This document shows positions 52,142 through 60,951 of a stretch of 64,000 nucleotides of DNA, piece after piece. Below the pieces are notes generated by a model. That model was not told the DNA's origin and ran no database searches. It saw only the letters and a list, made by a program, of their open reading frames with translations. This DNA is from Kalaharituber pfeilii (Eukaryota; Ascomycota; Pezizomycetes; Pezizales; Pezizaceae). Positions within the stretch are counted from its first letter, which is position 1; the number at the start of each line of letters is the position of its first letter. The translations under genes and the position numbers were made by a program. Location: contig WHUZ01000094.1 of the NCBI GenBank assembly GCA_015179045.1, positions 62,001 through 126,000 of the forward strand. Direction: 5' to 3'.

Positions 52142-53491
52142 ATGGACATCGCTCCTTTTAGCCCGCCCGCAGCTTGCACTGCGAAGCAGCCTCCTGCCAA
52201 TGCAAAGATCGCACTGAAGCACCCTGGCTACCCGGACGACAATCTCCAGAATATCATTGCACAATTTCCCTGCTTCGACCAAGACAGTACAGGAAAATGG
52301 GGACTTCATAGGGGAACGTTGACTACGATAGCATTCATCCTGTGTGGCAACCGCCCAGGAAGACTTGTCCCATCCAATTCATCGAACGCCCCCACAGGTG
52401 ATGATAGTGATGATAATGAGGTCTTGGTGAATCCGTCATACTATTACATTCCTGACAATTGGTCGCTGCAAATAGAAGGCCCGTATTCGATTGTTAGAAG
52501 CTTTAGGGATTACCAATTCCCCCATTCTGGACTACCACGTTCCTGGGCCAGTATATTTCCTGATGAGTACAACACCCTAGATTTTCCACCGTCTCAGTAT
52601 AGCCCCGCCGTTCGGGCCCGGGACGCTACATGCAGAGTCACAGGGTCAGGAGATGGATTGGAAGCTGCTCACATCGTACCGAAGGCTGAACGGGAGTGGG
52701 TAAGCTCTCTAGCTCTTGTTCCTTTTGCTCGTGTTTAAAATTCTTGCTCCATAACTGTGCCCCCTAGGAACTTCCCAGTGTCATAAATCCTCTTCTCTCC
52801 ACGTAATTGGCTGCTTACCGCTCCACATCAGTTCCGACGGAATACCATGAGGGTTTATAACGACAATCAGTCCCTGTCCCCACACCATCAACTGAATGAC
52901 CAACGAAACTGTCTTCTGTTAAGGTCAGATGTACACCAGGTGTTCAATGATAGGAGATCCTTCGTATTTGTTCCGAAAGCAGGTAAAATTGTCAATCACT
53001 TTGTCACTAAGACACACGATCTCGGCAGTCTATATCATAATCGGGAGTTGGGAGTTCTGCAAGTGCCTGCAGAATTCATCTTCGCCCGGCTCGCATGGGC
53101 TATTATCCCCATGAGTATAGCGTTTACTACAACAGAAGGGCGGCGTATCAAAATCTTTGATGCAGAAACCCATTCGTACAAGGATGTGACGTACGATGTG
53201 CCAGCGGGGCGGTACCGAGGATTACCAGGGATGCAGTCTCATGATGCAAGGGAGGAACAAAAGTCTTCAGATGACGTAATGTCTGACTCGGATGATATTG
53301 AAAACCGATCAGAAGCTGAGGACGAAGAAGAAGCAAGGTTAAACGCTGTCTTTCACACACTTTCACCAGAAGCGCGCTACAATGCAGGCTATTATCCAGG
53401 AGTGTTGGAGATGGAGAGATTGAAAGAGGAGTATTTACGCCGGCATGAAGGGCAGTTACATGAACAAGAGATGAAACGTCACACAGCATAG
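52142..53491 (+). CDS. HNH-nuclease-domain protein
   Basis: Exon 1 is 52142-52699 and exon 2 is 52832-53491, joined by a phase-0 intron (GTAAGC..CATCAG, 132 nt). The product is 405 aa. The HNH core spans the splice: CRVTGSGDGLEAAHIVPKAE, then EREW/FRRNTM, LNDQRNCLLLRSDVHQVF. This has the first His in AHIVP, the Asn in RNCLLL and the last His in SDVHQVF, so all expected positions are present. HNH domains are metal-dependent ββα nucleases; members of this fungal family have no established cellular role that I know. The C-terminal quarter is acidic and then charged, with a helix-prone tail. The in-frame ATG at 52142 is chosen because upstream in-frame codons offer only GTG. A decayed relative lies at 58.8-59.1 kb. 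Confidence 0.83.
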
Positions 53492-54399
53492 ACAAGGCCG
53501 TTTGTAACTGAAGCTAGCACTAAGAATTCAGCATATACTTAGAGGGTGGGAACCCTCCCAAAATAATACACCAAAAAGATAAGTTCAACCGCTGAAAGCG
53601 GCCGTCAGTTAGACTACTATCAGAACCGTCAGCATTTTTACTTTTGCCTTTCCAATTTCCTATCTGCACTACGAACTTACCCTGAAACAAGCCACTAACC
53701 AGCACCCATCCACACCCCAATTCCTGTATATAAAATCCTAATCCAAAACAGTTCCTTTTTATTTTATTTTATTTTTTTTTAAAAAAAATCCTTTGTTTAT
53801 ATTTTTCGTTCTTATTATTGTATATACATGTAACAAAAAAAAAAAAGAAAAAAAGAAAAAAAAGGGAACGAATCCATCTTTCGTCCAATTTGGAGTCGAG
53901 ATTTGAGATATACATAAACCTAAGTACAGTAGCAAAAATTATGGGAAACTACCCAGCCCACATACACAGAATAAATAAAAATAAAAAAAACAGGGTAAGA
54001 ATTTATATTTCAAAATGATACCGACATAACATGCAAAACTTGCAAACACAAAAAGCAAACAAGGAAGTGGGGGAGAAGGGTCAGTGTGCGACGGCATTGA
54101 GTAAGTTGGGAGTCCAAAAAAAGATTTTCCAAATTAAAAAATAGCTAGAAAAACAAAAACAAAAAAAAAAAAAAAAAAAAAAGAATAAAACATAAAAGTT
54201 TTCTTTCATACAGAGCGTGTTCAAAATGTTTTTCTACAGCAATAATACGATCGTTGGTAACAATCCCCTTCCCGCATACCCCGAAACTAACTATTCCCAC
54301 TCCCAAACCAACCATATTACATATGAGGACGCTGCAATAAATAAACAACAATGGATAAACACAAAACTCCACCACCTCACCTTCCTCCCTTCCCCACAC
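53492..54399. other. Intergenic region between convergent HNH and SNF5 genes
   Basis: Both genes end toward this 0.9-kb region. A T-rich run followed by A (53757-53787) follows the HNH gene, and 22 A (54161-54182, i.e. T on the minus strand) follows SNF5. These fit T-rich 3' flanks on each coding strand. No gene is seen. Confidence 0.5.
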
Positions 54400-56838
54400 C
54401 TACTTCCTGCCACCCTGCGCCCTCACCCTCTCCTCAACCTTCGCCCGATGGCCCCTATTAATCAAATGCAGCTTGAAATTATCCACAGTCCTCTCCGGCC
54501 CTGGCGTGTACAACTTCCCCGGACAATCATGGCATCTGATCCTCGGGAACCACTTGTGCTTGATGTTATTCGGGTCCGTCGGCGGGTTATTCGCAGTGAT
54601 GGGCTGGTCCGTGATTCCGTCGAGAGCAGTGTACTTCATGATCCCTTCAAAGTTGTCATTCGGGTGCGACTTTTGCAGGTCCTGCAGGCCGGCAAGGAGC
54701 CAGTCGGGGGTCGGCTGTGTTGAGACGCGCGTTAGTACATCCTTGTTAAGCTGTGTATACACATACATATAAGTGGGCTTGAAGTGGAAGGAGGAGTTAG
54801 ATGGTTGGTAAGGGAGGGGAAAACGAACAGGTGGATTTCCAGGATCAGGCCTAGTACTTCCATTCTGCTGGGCTGCTGGCCCCGCTGCTCCCACCGCCGC
54901 AGCCGTCCCCTGTGACGATGGTGTTGCAGCTGCCGCTGGTGTCCCCGCCCTTGCCGCAGAAGCCGCCGGTGTCGACGCATTCGCTGTCCCACTCGCCCTT
55001 GGGGTTGCCTCCGCCGGCGTCGCACTCCTACCAGCGATTGCAATCCTATGCTGCTGCTGCTGTTGGGCCTGTTTCTCCCTTTCCCTCTGCTGTTTCTCCC
55101 ACAGCGTCTGCAACTCCAGCTTCTTTTTCTCATCCCTCTTTGCCTGCTCCGCAACCCACCTCGCCAATTTCTCCCTGCTAATCTTCAATTTCAATAATGC
55201 ACTCTCAACATTAAATGGTACGCCTGGCCTTCGCGGCAGCAGTGGCACCGACGGCGTAAGCGCATGCACATGATGTAGCAACTGCGATACCTCGGGCGTT
55301 GCAGAGCGGCCGAGAGGTACAGGACGCAACCTTCCGCCTCTTCGTCCTGATGGCCCTGCAGTTGCGACTGGTGGAGGTGGAGGTGGGGTAGCAGGGGGTG
55401 TATCCGACCCAGATTCGTCTTCTGAGTCGAGTTCCTTGGGTTTGTCGAGCATTATCCTCATGTCCTGGACCCTCAGCACCGCGCCCGGTAGCACGCTCGA
55501 CACGATCTGGGATCGGTTCGTTTTGGGCACCTCCTTGAGGTCGGGCAGACTCGGGCCGCCTCTCCTGCTCACCCGACGCTTCCTTCGCGATTCTCGAATT
55601 AAATCTTTCTCGAGTCTCTCCAATTCGCCTTCGGAAAGCTCGTACAACACCGGTTCATATTCTTTAGCTAGTGCAGGTGACCGGACAATTATAGGTAATG
55701 GAGACGGTAGCATCGCAGTTTTGAGTTCTGGATCCTCCACAGGCCGTCCGTCGAACGTGTGTCCAGTTTGGTATAGATATTTCGTATAAAGCTGACACTG
55801 CTCTCGTATTGAATGCGCTATGGCTGTTGTAAACTCTCCAGAAAGACACATATCCTTTGCCATCTGGTTCGCGAACCCCTCTGGAGAGTTCGCTGGATTG
55901 TTAATGTCCCATTCAAACTGATCAACCAGTGTATGCTGTCCTATGGTGATATTGAGTTTAATCAAAACCCTCATCTCATCATTCTTATATGCCCAATACG
56001 GCAGCTTTGGGTCAACCGGCTCGTCCGGCAGATGGACGTGTGGATGAAAGTCCGTTACTTGCGCATGTATCTGATCCGCAATCATCTTGATGAGCCCCTG
56101 CTGTAACGGTAAATGAAAGTCCTCGACCAGCTGCTCCGCAAACAACTCTATCGGTACCGTTCGATCGTGCAAATTCCACGTGAACGTATCTCTCAGCCTG
56201 ATCTTGTCATAATCAATATCTAGCCGTATGGGCACCAAACACTCTCCTTCCTCCGCTTGAGCCAGCAGCGATGACCTCGAGACCCTTAGCTCGCGCGACT
56301 TTCTCGACCCAGGCTTCTTCCTCTCACACGGATACAGGATTCGCGGTTTCCCATTTGTATATCCATTACCATATCCTTGATACCCGTAACCAAAAACGGC
56401 GCCTGGATTGATCGCCCGCTCTCGCCTCAGGGCTTGGTAGAACTCGATTTCTTTGCGCTTTGACCGTATAAGGTCATTGTGCTGCTGCGCTTGGGAGGCG
56501 AGGGCCGCGGCATGCAGCAAGTCGCGCGTGACGTATTGATTGAGATGAAGCTCTGCAGACGTAGGTACGTCGGCCTGCGGTGACGACGGGGCCGATTCAG
56601 ACGGTGATCCAGAACGCTTCACAGGCGGCGAATGTGGCGGGACTTGTATTGGAGGAGGCGGATCCTTCGCCTTTACCTTCCCTTTAGCTATTATTGACGG
56701 CTTCTGATCTGTGTTCGAGGGCGATGTCGGCTGCGATTGCAATGGTGCGGCGCCGGGAGAGAGAAAGCTCGACGAGACCGGAGTCGGAGATGAGGCCGAG
56801 TGGGCGGAATGTGAGTTAAAAATGAGACTGTCCGGCAT
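54400..56838 (-). CDS. SNF5: Snf5-type core subunit of the SWI/SNF chromatin remodeller
   Basis: Snf5/INI1 family proteins are core subunits of nuclear SWI/SNF-type remodelling complexes. The single frame encodes 812 aa. Residues 1-100 are Ser/Pro-rich. The SNF5 domain is at about 195-380, with two repeats (CLVPIRLDIDYDKIRLRDTF; MRVLIKLNITIGQHTLVDQF, followed by FEWDINN). A Lys/Arg-rich helix is at about 400-425, then Pro-rich and Gln/Ala-rich linkers. A C-terminal block reads WFPRIRCHDCPGKLYTPGP. The length favours Snf5 over the shorter Sfh1, but the two are paralogues and I cannot separate them by tree. A possible optional intron lies at 54715-54766. Start: first ATG, 41 bp downstream (in the coding sense) of a long A run. 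Confidence 0.9.
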   Translation of the reverse strand: MPDSLIFNSHSAHSASSPTPVSSSFLSPGAAPLQSQPTSPSNTDQKPSIIAKGKVKAKDPPPPIQVPPHSPPVKRSGSPSESAPSSPQADVPTSAELHLNQYVTRDLLHAAALASQAQQHNDLIRSKRKEIEFYQALRRERAINPGAVFGYGYQGYGNGYTNGKPRILYPCERKKPGSRKSRELRVSRSSLLAQAEEGECLVPIRLDIDYDKIRLRDTFTWNLHDRTVPIELFAEQLVEDFHLPLQQGLIKMIADQIHAQVTDFHPHVHLPDEPVDPKLPYWAYKNDEMRVLIKLNITIGQHTLVDQFEWDINNPANSPEGFANQMAKDMCLSGEFTTAIAHSIREQCQLYTKYLYQTGHTFDGRPVEDPELKTAMLPSPLPIIVRSPALAKEYEPVLYELSEGELERLEKDLIRESRRKRRVSRRGGPSLPDLKEVPKTNRSQIVSSVLPGAVLRVQDMRIMLDKPKELDSEDESGSDTPPATPPPPPPVATAGPSGRRGGRLRPVPLGRSATPEVSQLLHHVHALTPSVPLLPRRPGVPFNVESALLKLKISREKLARWVAEQAKRDEKKKLELQTLWEKQQREREKQAQQQQQHRIAIAGRSATPAEATPRASGTANASTPAASAARAGTPAAAATPSSQGTAAAVGAAGPAAQQNGSTRPDPGNPPVRFPLPYQPSNSSFHFKPTYMYVYTQLNKDVLTRVSTQPTPDWLLAGLQDLQKSHPNDNFEGIMKYTALDGITDQPITANNPPTDPNNIKHKWFPRIRCHDCPGKLYTPGPERTVDNFKLHLINRGHRAKVEERVRAQGGRK
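54715..54766 (-). other. Possible retained or alternative intron in SNF5
   Basis: On the minus strand a perfect TACTAAC (54737-54731) precedes an ACACAG acceptor (ends 54715) by a normal distance. Two donors fit: GTGTAT at 54762 removes 48 nt in frame; GTATGT at 54766 removes 52 nt and would cause a stop after about 25 codons, losing the C-terminal CxxC block. Unspliced reading is also open. Which form is used cannot be told from sequence. Confidence 0.4.
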
Positions 56839-56876
56839 TGGCAGAGTTGGAAACTACCACAGAGGCTTTTCTATTC

Positions 56877-56915
<39 letters not shown>

Positions 56916-57540
56916 CCTTTTTTTTTTTCTGGAGGGGGGAGGAGGGATGTACGTATTGACGTGTAGGGTGTGGGTAGTTCCTCTTCAGCGTCTGCGCCAG
57001 GAGTTATGGAAGCAAATGTCACCGCCTTTCCCCGAGCAGAATAGCAGCAAGCGAAAGCGATAACCGTGTAGTCAGGGGTGCGAGGGCTGGGGCTGCGGGG
57101 AGGGGGGTTCTTCGGTACTTGGTCAGGTGCAGATTTATATTTGTTCAAGCTTTTTTTTTTTTTTCCCTTGTTTCTTCCTTCTCCGAGAAAGCAGGACGGA
57201 GCGGGCGGGTGCTGAGCTACGCGCGGCAACGCTACGTGATCTGAACGTTGACGCTCTCGGGGCTCACAGATCGGACGCACAGAAATTCTCGGGGCCCCGC
57301 GGGCACTGCTGCTTCGGCAACTGAGGTTTGGGACCGTGGGGAGGGGGGGGGGGGGGGGGGGGCAGCTGCGTGAAGGGAGGCTGGGTTGCGAGTGTCGGGC
57401 GTAGGTCACAAGCGCGCAAATGCAAATTGGGGCGCGTTGAGCCGGCGGCCGGGGGACTCGAGTAGCGCCTGCGATTGGGCGAGCGAGTTCCGTGTGAGAT
57501 AAGAGGGACCTGGCCCCCCTTCCTTTCCTTTCTTTTTCTG
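56839..57540 (-). promoter_or_regulatory. SNF5 upstream region: long A tract then C-rich tracts (coding strand)
   Basis: On the minus strand the start codon is preceded by a run of 36 A (56915-56880) with a second A run beyond it. Farther out, 20 C (57362-57343) and other C-rich stretches follow. This repeats the arrangement seen at BUD4. Overlapping frames on both strands are low-complexity and not called. Confidence 0.45.
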
Positions 57541-57766
57541 TCCCGTGCTTCTGCGTCACAGAATGCAGGATCGAGGAGAACGGCTCTTCGGCAATGCTTG
57601 TGGGGGAGATGTCCTCGGACAGGCGGCCCGGTCTGATGCAGCTGCCTGTGGGCAGGTCCGATCGCGGCAGCCTTGGGGCAGGGGTGAAGCGCGCAGTGCT
57701 CGAATTTCCGCTGGCGCAGAGTATATGCAGGGCCCGAGTGGGGCCTAGCGCTCTGAGCAGTCTGGG

Positions 57767-57798
57767 GGCGGGCGTGGGCGTGGGCGTGGGCGTGGACG
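57767..57798. repeat. Hexanucleotide tandem repeat (GGGCGT)n
   Basis: About five copies of a 6-base GGGCGT-type unit. It has the same period as the longer hexamer array 140 bp downstream. Confidence 0.7.
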
Positions 57799-57937
57799 AG
57801 GACGCGGACGCTGGGGGCGATGCGCCGGCGGGGACATGGCTTTGAGCGGCGGGCGGGGCGCGCAGGCGGGACGCGACGCAGGGCGGAACGCAGGACAGAG
57901 CGCAAAGCAGGCGGCGGCGGCGGGGGAGGAGGGGGAG

Positions 57938-58014
57938 GAGGCAGAGGCAGAGGCAGAGGCAGAGGCAGAGGCAGAGGCAGAGGCAGAGGCAGAGGCAGAG
58001 GCAGAGGCAGAGGA
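57938..58014. repeat. Hexanucleotide tandem repeat (GAGGCA)n
   Basis: About twelve nearly perfect copies of GAGGCA/GGCAGA on the + strand, with eroded copies to about 58060. It generates long shadow frames but no recognisable protein. Confidence 0.9.
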
Positions 58015-58160
58015 AGCAAAGCCAGAGACAGAGGCAGGCAGAGGCAGAGGCAGAGGCGGAGGCAGAGAAGAGCCGCGGCTGCCCGGACGCAGCATAGCTC
58101 CGCGGACGCCCCCAGCGCGCGAGTTACTGAAGAGCGCCCTTACCAATGCCAGATCTGAGG

Positions 58161-58767
58161 TAAATCACTTGAAGTAATCAGGCCTCTCTATCCGCTGTGC
58201 AGCTCTATCCTCGACACCGGCGCTCGATACCGCGTGTGGCACTGCGAGCCCATGCTGGAACATGAAACGTAACGGTATCCCTCAGTATTATACGCACGTA
58301 GGGGATTCGTTCTAAACGGACATACTCGTTACGATGAATCGCTTAATAGGACGCGATACGCACATCTACGGTGCCCAACGATCCCGCCGCTGTACTAACT
58401 AGAGAAATGCAAACCTATACTCGATGGTGAAATCTTCTTGCTTACCGGTAGCAACTATGTCCTAGGGCATGGGAATGTCAGATGTTTTGAGGAGTGTCCC
58501 GAGGGGAAGAGCAGCCACTTCAGCGTGGCAAATACCGTCATCACCAAATGTAAGCTTCTCCTCTTCTTATGCTGGCGTGAGTTGCTACCAATTCATCACT
58601 GGACGCAGAGCAGCTGACGCTTATCGAGCTGGATGGGCCGGTCTTGAGGCTGCGCGTAGTTTTCCCGTTAAGGCTATGAAAATCGCTGGCATCAACATGG
58701 CTACAGTTCCTAGCTCACTGTACCGTCAGCTCACGGAGGACCCATCAGCTCAGTACAGAACGGTTAG
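58161..58767. other. Unassigned DNA next to a decayed HNH copy
   Basis: The + strand frame 58469-58957 includes a stretch (RRAADAYRAGWAGLEAARSF and following, to about 58760) that looks protein-like, but I cannot assign it. It leads directly into the HNH relic, in a different frame. Confidence 0.3.
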
Positions 58768-59142
58768 TTGTTTAGATCGGACATACACCAGCTTTTTGAC
58801 AACCATGAGGTTTCGAATAACCTGGATGTGCGTAGCTAGCTACATGTGTATTAATGAAACCACAGCAGTGATTGTTTTTAGCACAATTACAATGTCGTCT
58901 GCTTCAGCCAGGGTGAAGATGGCAGGCATCTGGATCAGCAGCTACTATCATAGATGACCCGCGGCGACCTGTCGATCAACTTCTGAGGATATCATTTCCA
59001 AAAGGCTGTGTTCACTGACATGAGAGGGTTCGGCGAGCCTATCCTCGAGTTTGATTTTCCGCCTGGTTCGTATATGGTTGGTGGGATCATGGGCGTTCCG
59101 AAGGCTGTGAAAAGGATGGAGTACGAGTGTTCAGTCGGCTGA
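58768..59142 (+). pseudogene. Decayed HNH-nuclease-family gene (C-terminal half)
   Basis: At 58768 the + strand reads LFRSDIHQLFDNHEVSNN, parallel to RSDVHQVFND in the intact HNH gene at 52.1 kb. It then meets a TAG. After a frameshift near 58990 a second block reads YHFQKAVFTDMRGFGEPI and EFDFPPGSYMVGGIMG, ending in TGA at 59140-59142. That block resembles the C-terminal tail I associate with Pezizomycete members of this family (from memory, not checked). The first HNH half (AHI region) was not found upstream. Stops and frameshifts make it non-functional. Confidence 0.55.
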
Positions 59143-60129
59143 TCAATGTAAATTAGTTTATTTTAATTATTCTCAATTATTTACAATTATTATGTTATCA
59201 AGGGGGCACACGAGGCGAGGGACTGAGATTGTTAGCATTTGCTCAGGGACTTTTAGAACCCTGAGTCCACGCGTGGCTTAGAGTGTGGCTCAACAATTCA
59301 TCTTGGCGTAGCGCCGGTGCTAAGCCTTTCGAAATGGGCCGCGGACCGCTAGTCTCCTGGTTGGGGGTTGGGAGAGTTGGAACCGACATGGGAGAATACT
59401 GGAGACGAGGCTAGGGTCCGATCGTAAAAGTTTTCGATAGCAATTCATTCGCCTGCGAGCTCTAGAGGAAAACCTCCTTGTATCCAATATATCTTGTTAG
59501 GTTGCAAGACTTTCATACATCCATCATTAAAACTTTGATCAAACAACAATGCTTCGACCATTTCCCAACTGTTTGTCCCAATAGCACTGATTTCTTAAAA
59601 TGTGGCGATGCTCACTGACTCAATAAAGTCGTCAAATCGCTCTCGCATCTGCTGGCCGGACCATGAAATGGGGGGAGGGGGGCAGCCCGGTATGATATTA
59701 CTCTTTTGTTAGGGCCGTAGGTGTTGCAATCGCACACTGATACCGGTTTCTTGGTGCCATCAGTTGCCTCCAGAAGGTGGCGAGATCTTCCTCGTCTATT
59801 CTCGGCTTCGGCACTTCGTGAGAAATATCCAAGATATCGTATTGATCTGGATAGAAGCTTTCCTCTGCGGTGATATCATAGATCTCAGTAAATTCGCCAC
59901 GCTTGTAGAGCTTTGTACTAGCGGTCTTCGCTCAAATATACCTATGGATCAGGTTGCGAGGCGAAGCGTCGAGGGATTGTCTCATAGCTACGGAGACCGT
60001 TGTACGGGAACTGCCCGTAATGGATCCGACGTGAGGTACCGGAACAGAGGAGAAACCGGGTCTGGGAATAGTCTTGACTAATTACTGGGCGGAGAGCCTG
60101 GGCAATTTTGTCGCTTCATGCCTGATAGC
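59143..60129. other. Intergenic DNA, no gene supported
   Basis: The frame 59764-60081 (+) is open for 105 aa but has no motif and no splice context. Nothing else is seen. Confidence 0.35.
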
Positions 60130-60712
60130 TGTTTTGCTATGAGTGGATGCCTCAATGCCATGCTGATGCAATCCACCACCATTGAGTGCTCTTTCATCCA
60201 TTTCGCTCTGTTTTACCCATCGTCCCAAATATTACATCCATCTTCTCTGCCACCTGGAACGATTCGCCGTCGTAGCTGAGCATCAGCCATCTGTTCCCCC
60301 GTCGTAACAAACCATACACAACACCTTGACCATTATTGTCACCATGCCTTTCATTGACACCAAACACTGTCCCATTGTCGTTCCTATGGACAACCTTTTT
60401 GCTTCTACATGAGGACGTATCTTTCTTCTCAGTAAGATTCTGGTCTATCACAACAAAGTCTTATATCCTCCGTCTCAAAGTCCTCAGAGACAATCTGTTT
60501 CTCCCTGGCTAGCCCTACTTTATGATATCGTCTCCTGCATATGAAGTCAAGTATAGGAAGAATAATTAAGAGAAGTGGTTTATGTTGCCCTCCTTATAAT
60601 CTCGACGCGATGGGATAGGATATCCTTCGGTTCTGAGATATTGCACTACCTCCTTATAAACCTCTTCCTTGGTCGTTAAGATGGCTTCCGAACCCTCTTC
60701 GTCAAGGCTATA
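60130..60712 (-). pseudogene. Decayed PD-(D/E)XK-like nuclease-fold gene, copy 2
   Basis: Minus-strand pieces follow the same order as copy 1: KEEVYKEVVQYLRTEGYPIP, DYKEGNINH, REKQIVSEDFETEDI, DFVVIDQ, then ERHGDNNGQGVVYGLL, LMLSYDGESF, MDVIFGTMG and WMKEHSMVVDCISMALRH. At least three frameshifts and several stops separate them. The E-x-K active-site region is scrambled here (SSCRSKKVV), so no catalytic site is readable. The copy is inverted relative to the 17.9-kb relic. Confidence 0.6.
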
Positions 60713-60884
60713 CCCTGCTTGTATTAGCCCCTGCTTGTACTAACACTCCATCGACTAGATTCATTGCTGGGGAGAAATCTTTGCATCGCAAGGCCTATTG
60801 CCTTTAGTACATCTGTTATGGTCATGTTGGAATGCGCACTCTTCAATGGGAGCTTTCTGGTTATCTGTATGTGGAGTTATTTGA

Positions 60885-60951
60885 CCACCACCGCCACCAC
60901 TACAACCACCACAACCACCACAAATTTTTTTTTTTTTTTTTAAAAAAAAAG
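60885..60951. repeat. CCA-type triplet repeat followed by poly(T)-poly(A)
   Basis: CCACCAC-like units run to about 60922, followed by about 17 T and 9 A. The T/A junction can pair as a short hairpin. No coding role is seen. Confidence 0.7.

Larger units (their letters stand above)
57541..58160. other. GC-rich low-complexity island
   Basis: Strongly GC-rich DNA with tandem repeats and open frames on both strands that encode only repeat peptides (Glu-Ala, Arg-Gly, Leu-Pro). No gene is supported. Confidence 0.5.

Noticed and set aside
57264..58177. Frames of 110-251 codons on both strands over hexamer repeats
   Set aside because: They are translations of GAGGCA/GGGCGT repeats (Glu-Ala, Arg-Gly, Leu-Pro) and not protein-like outside the repeat.
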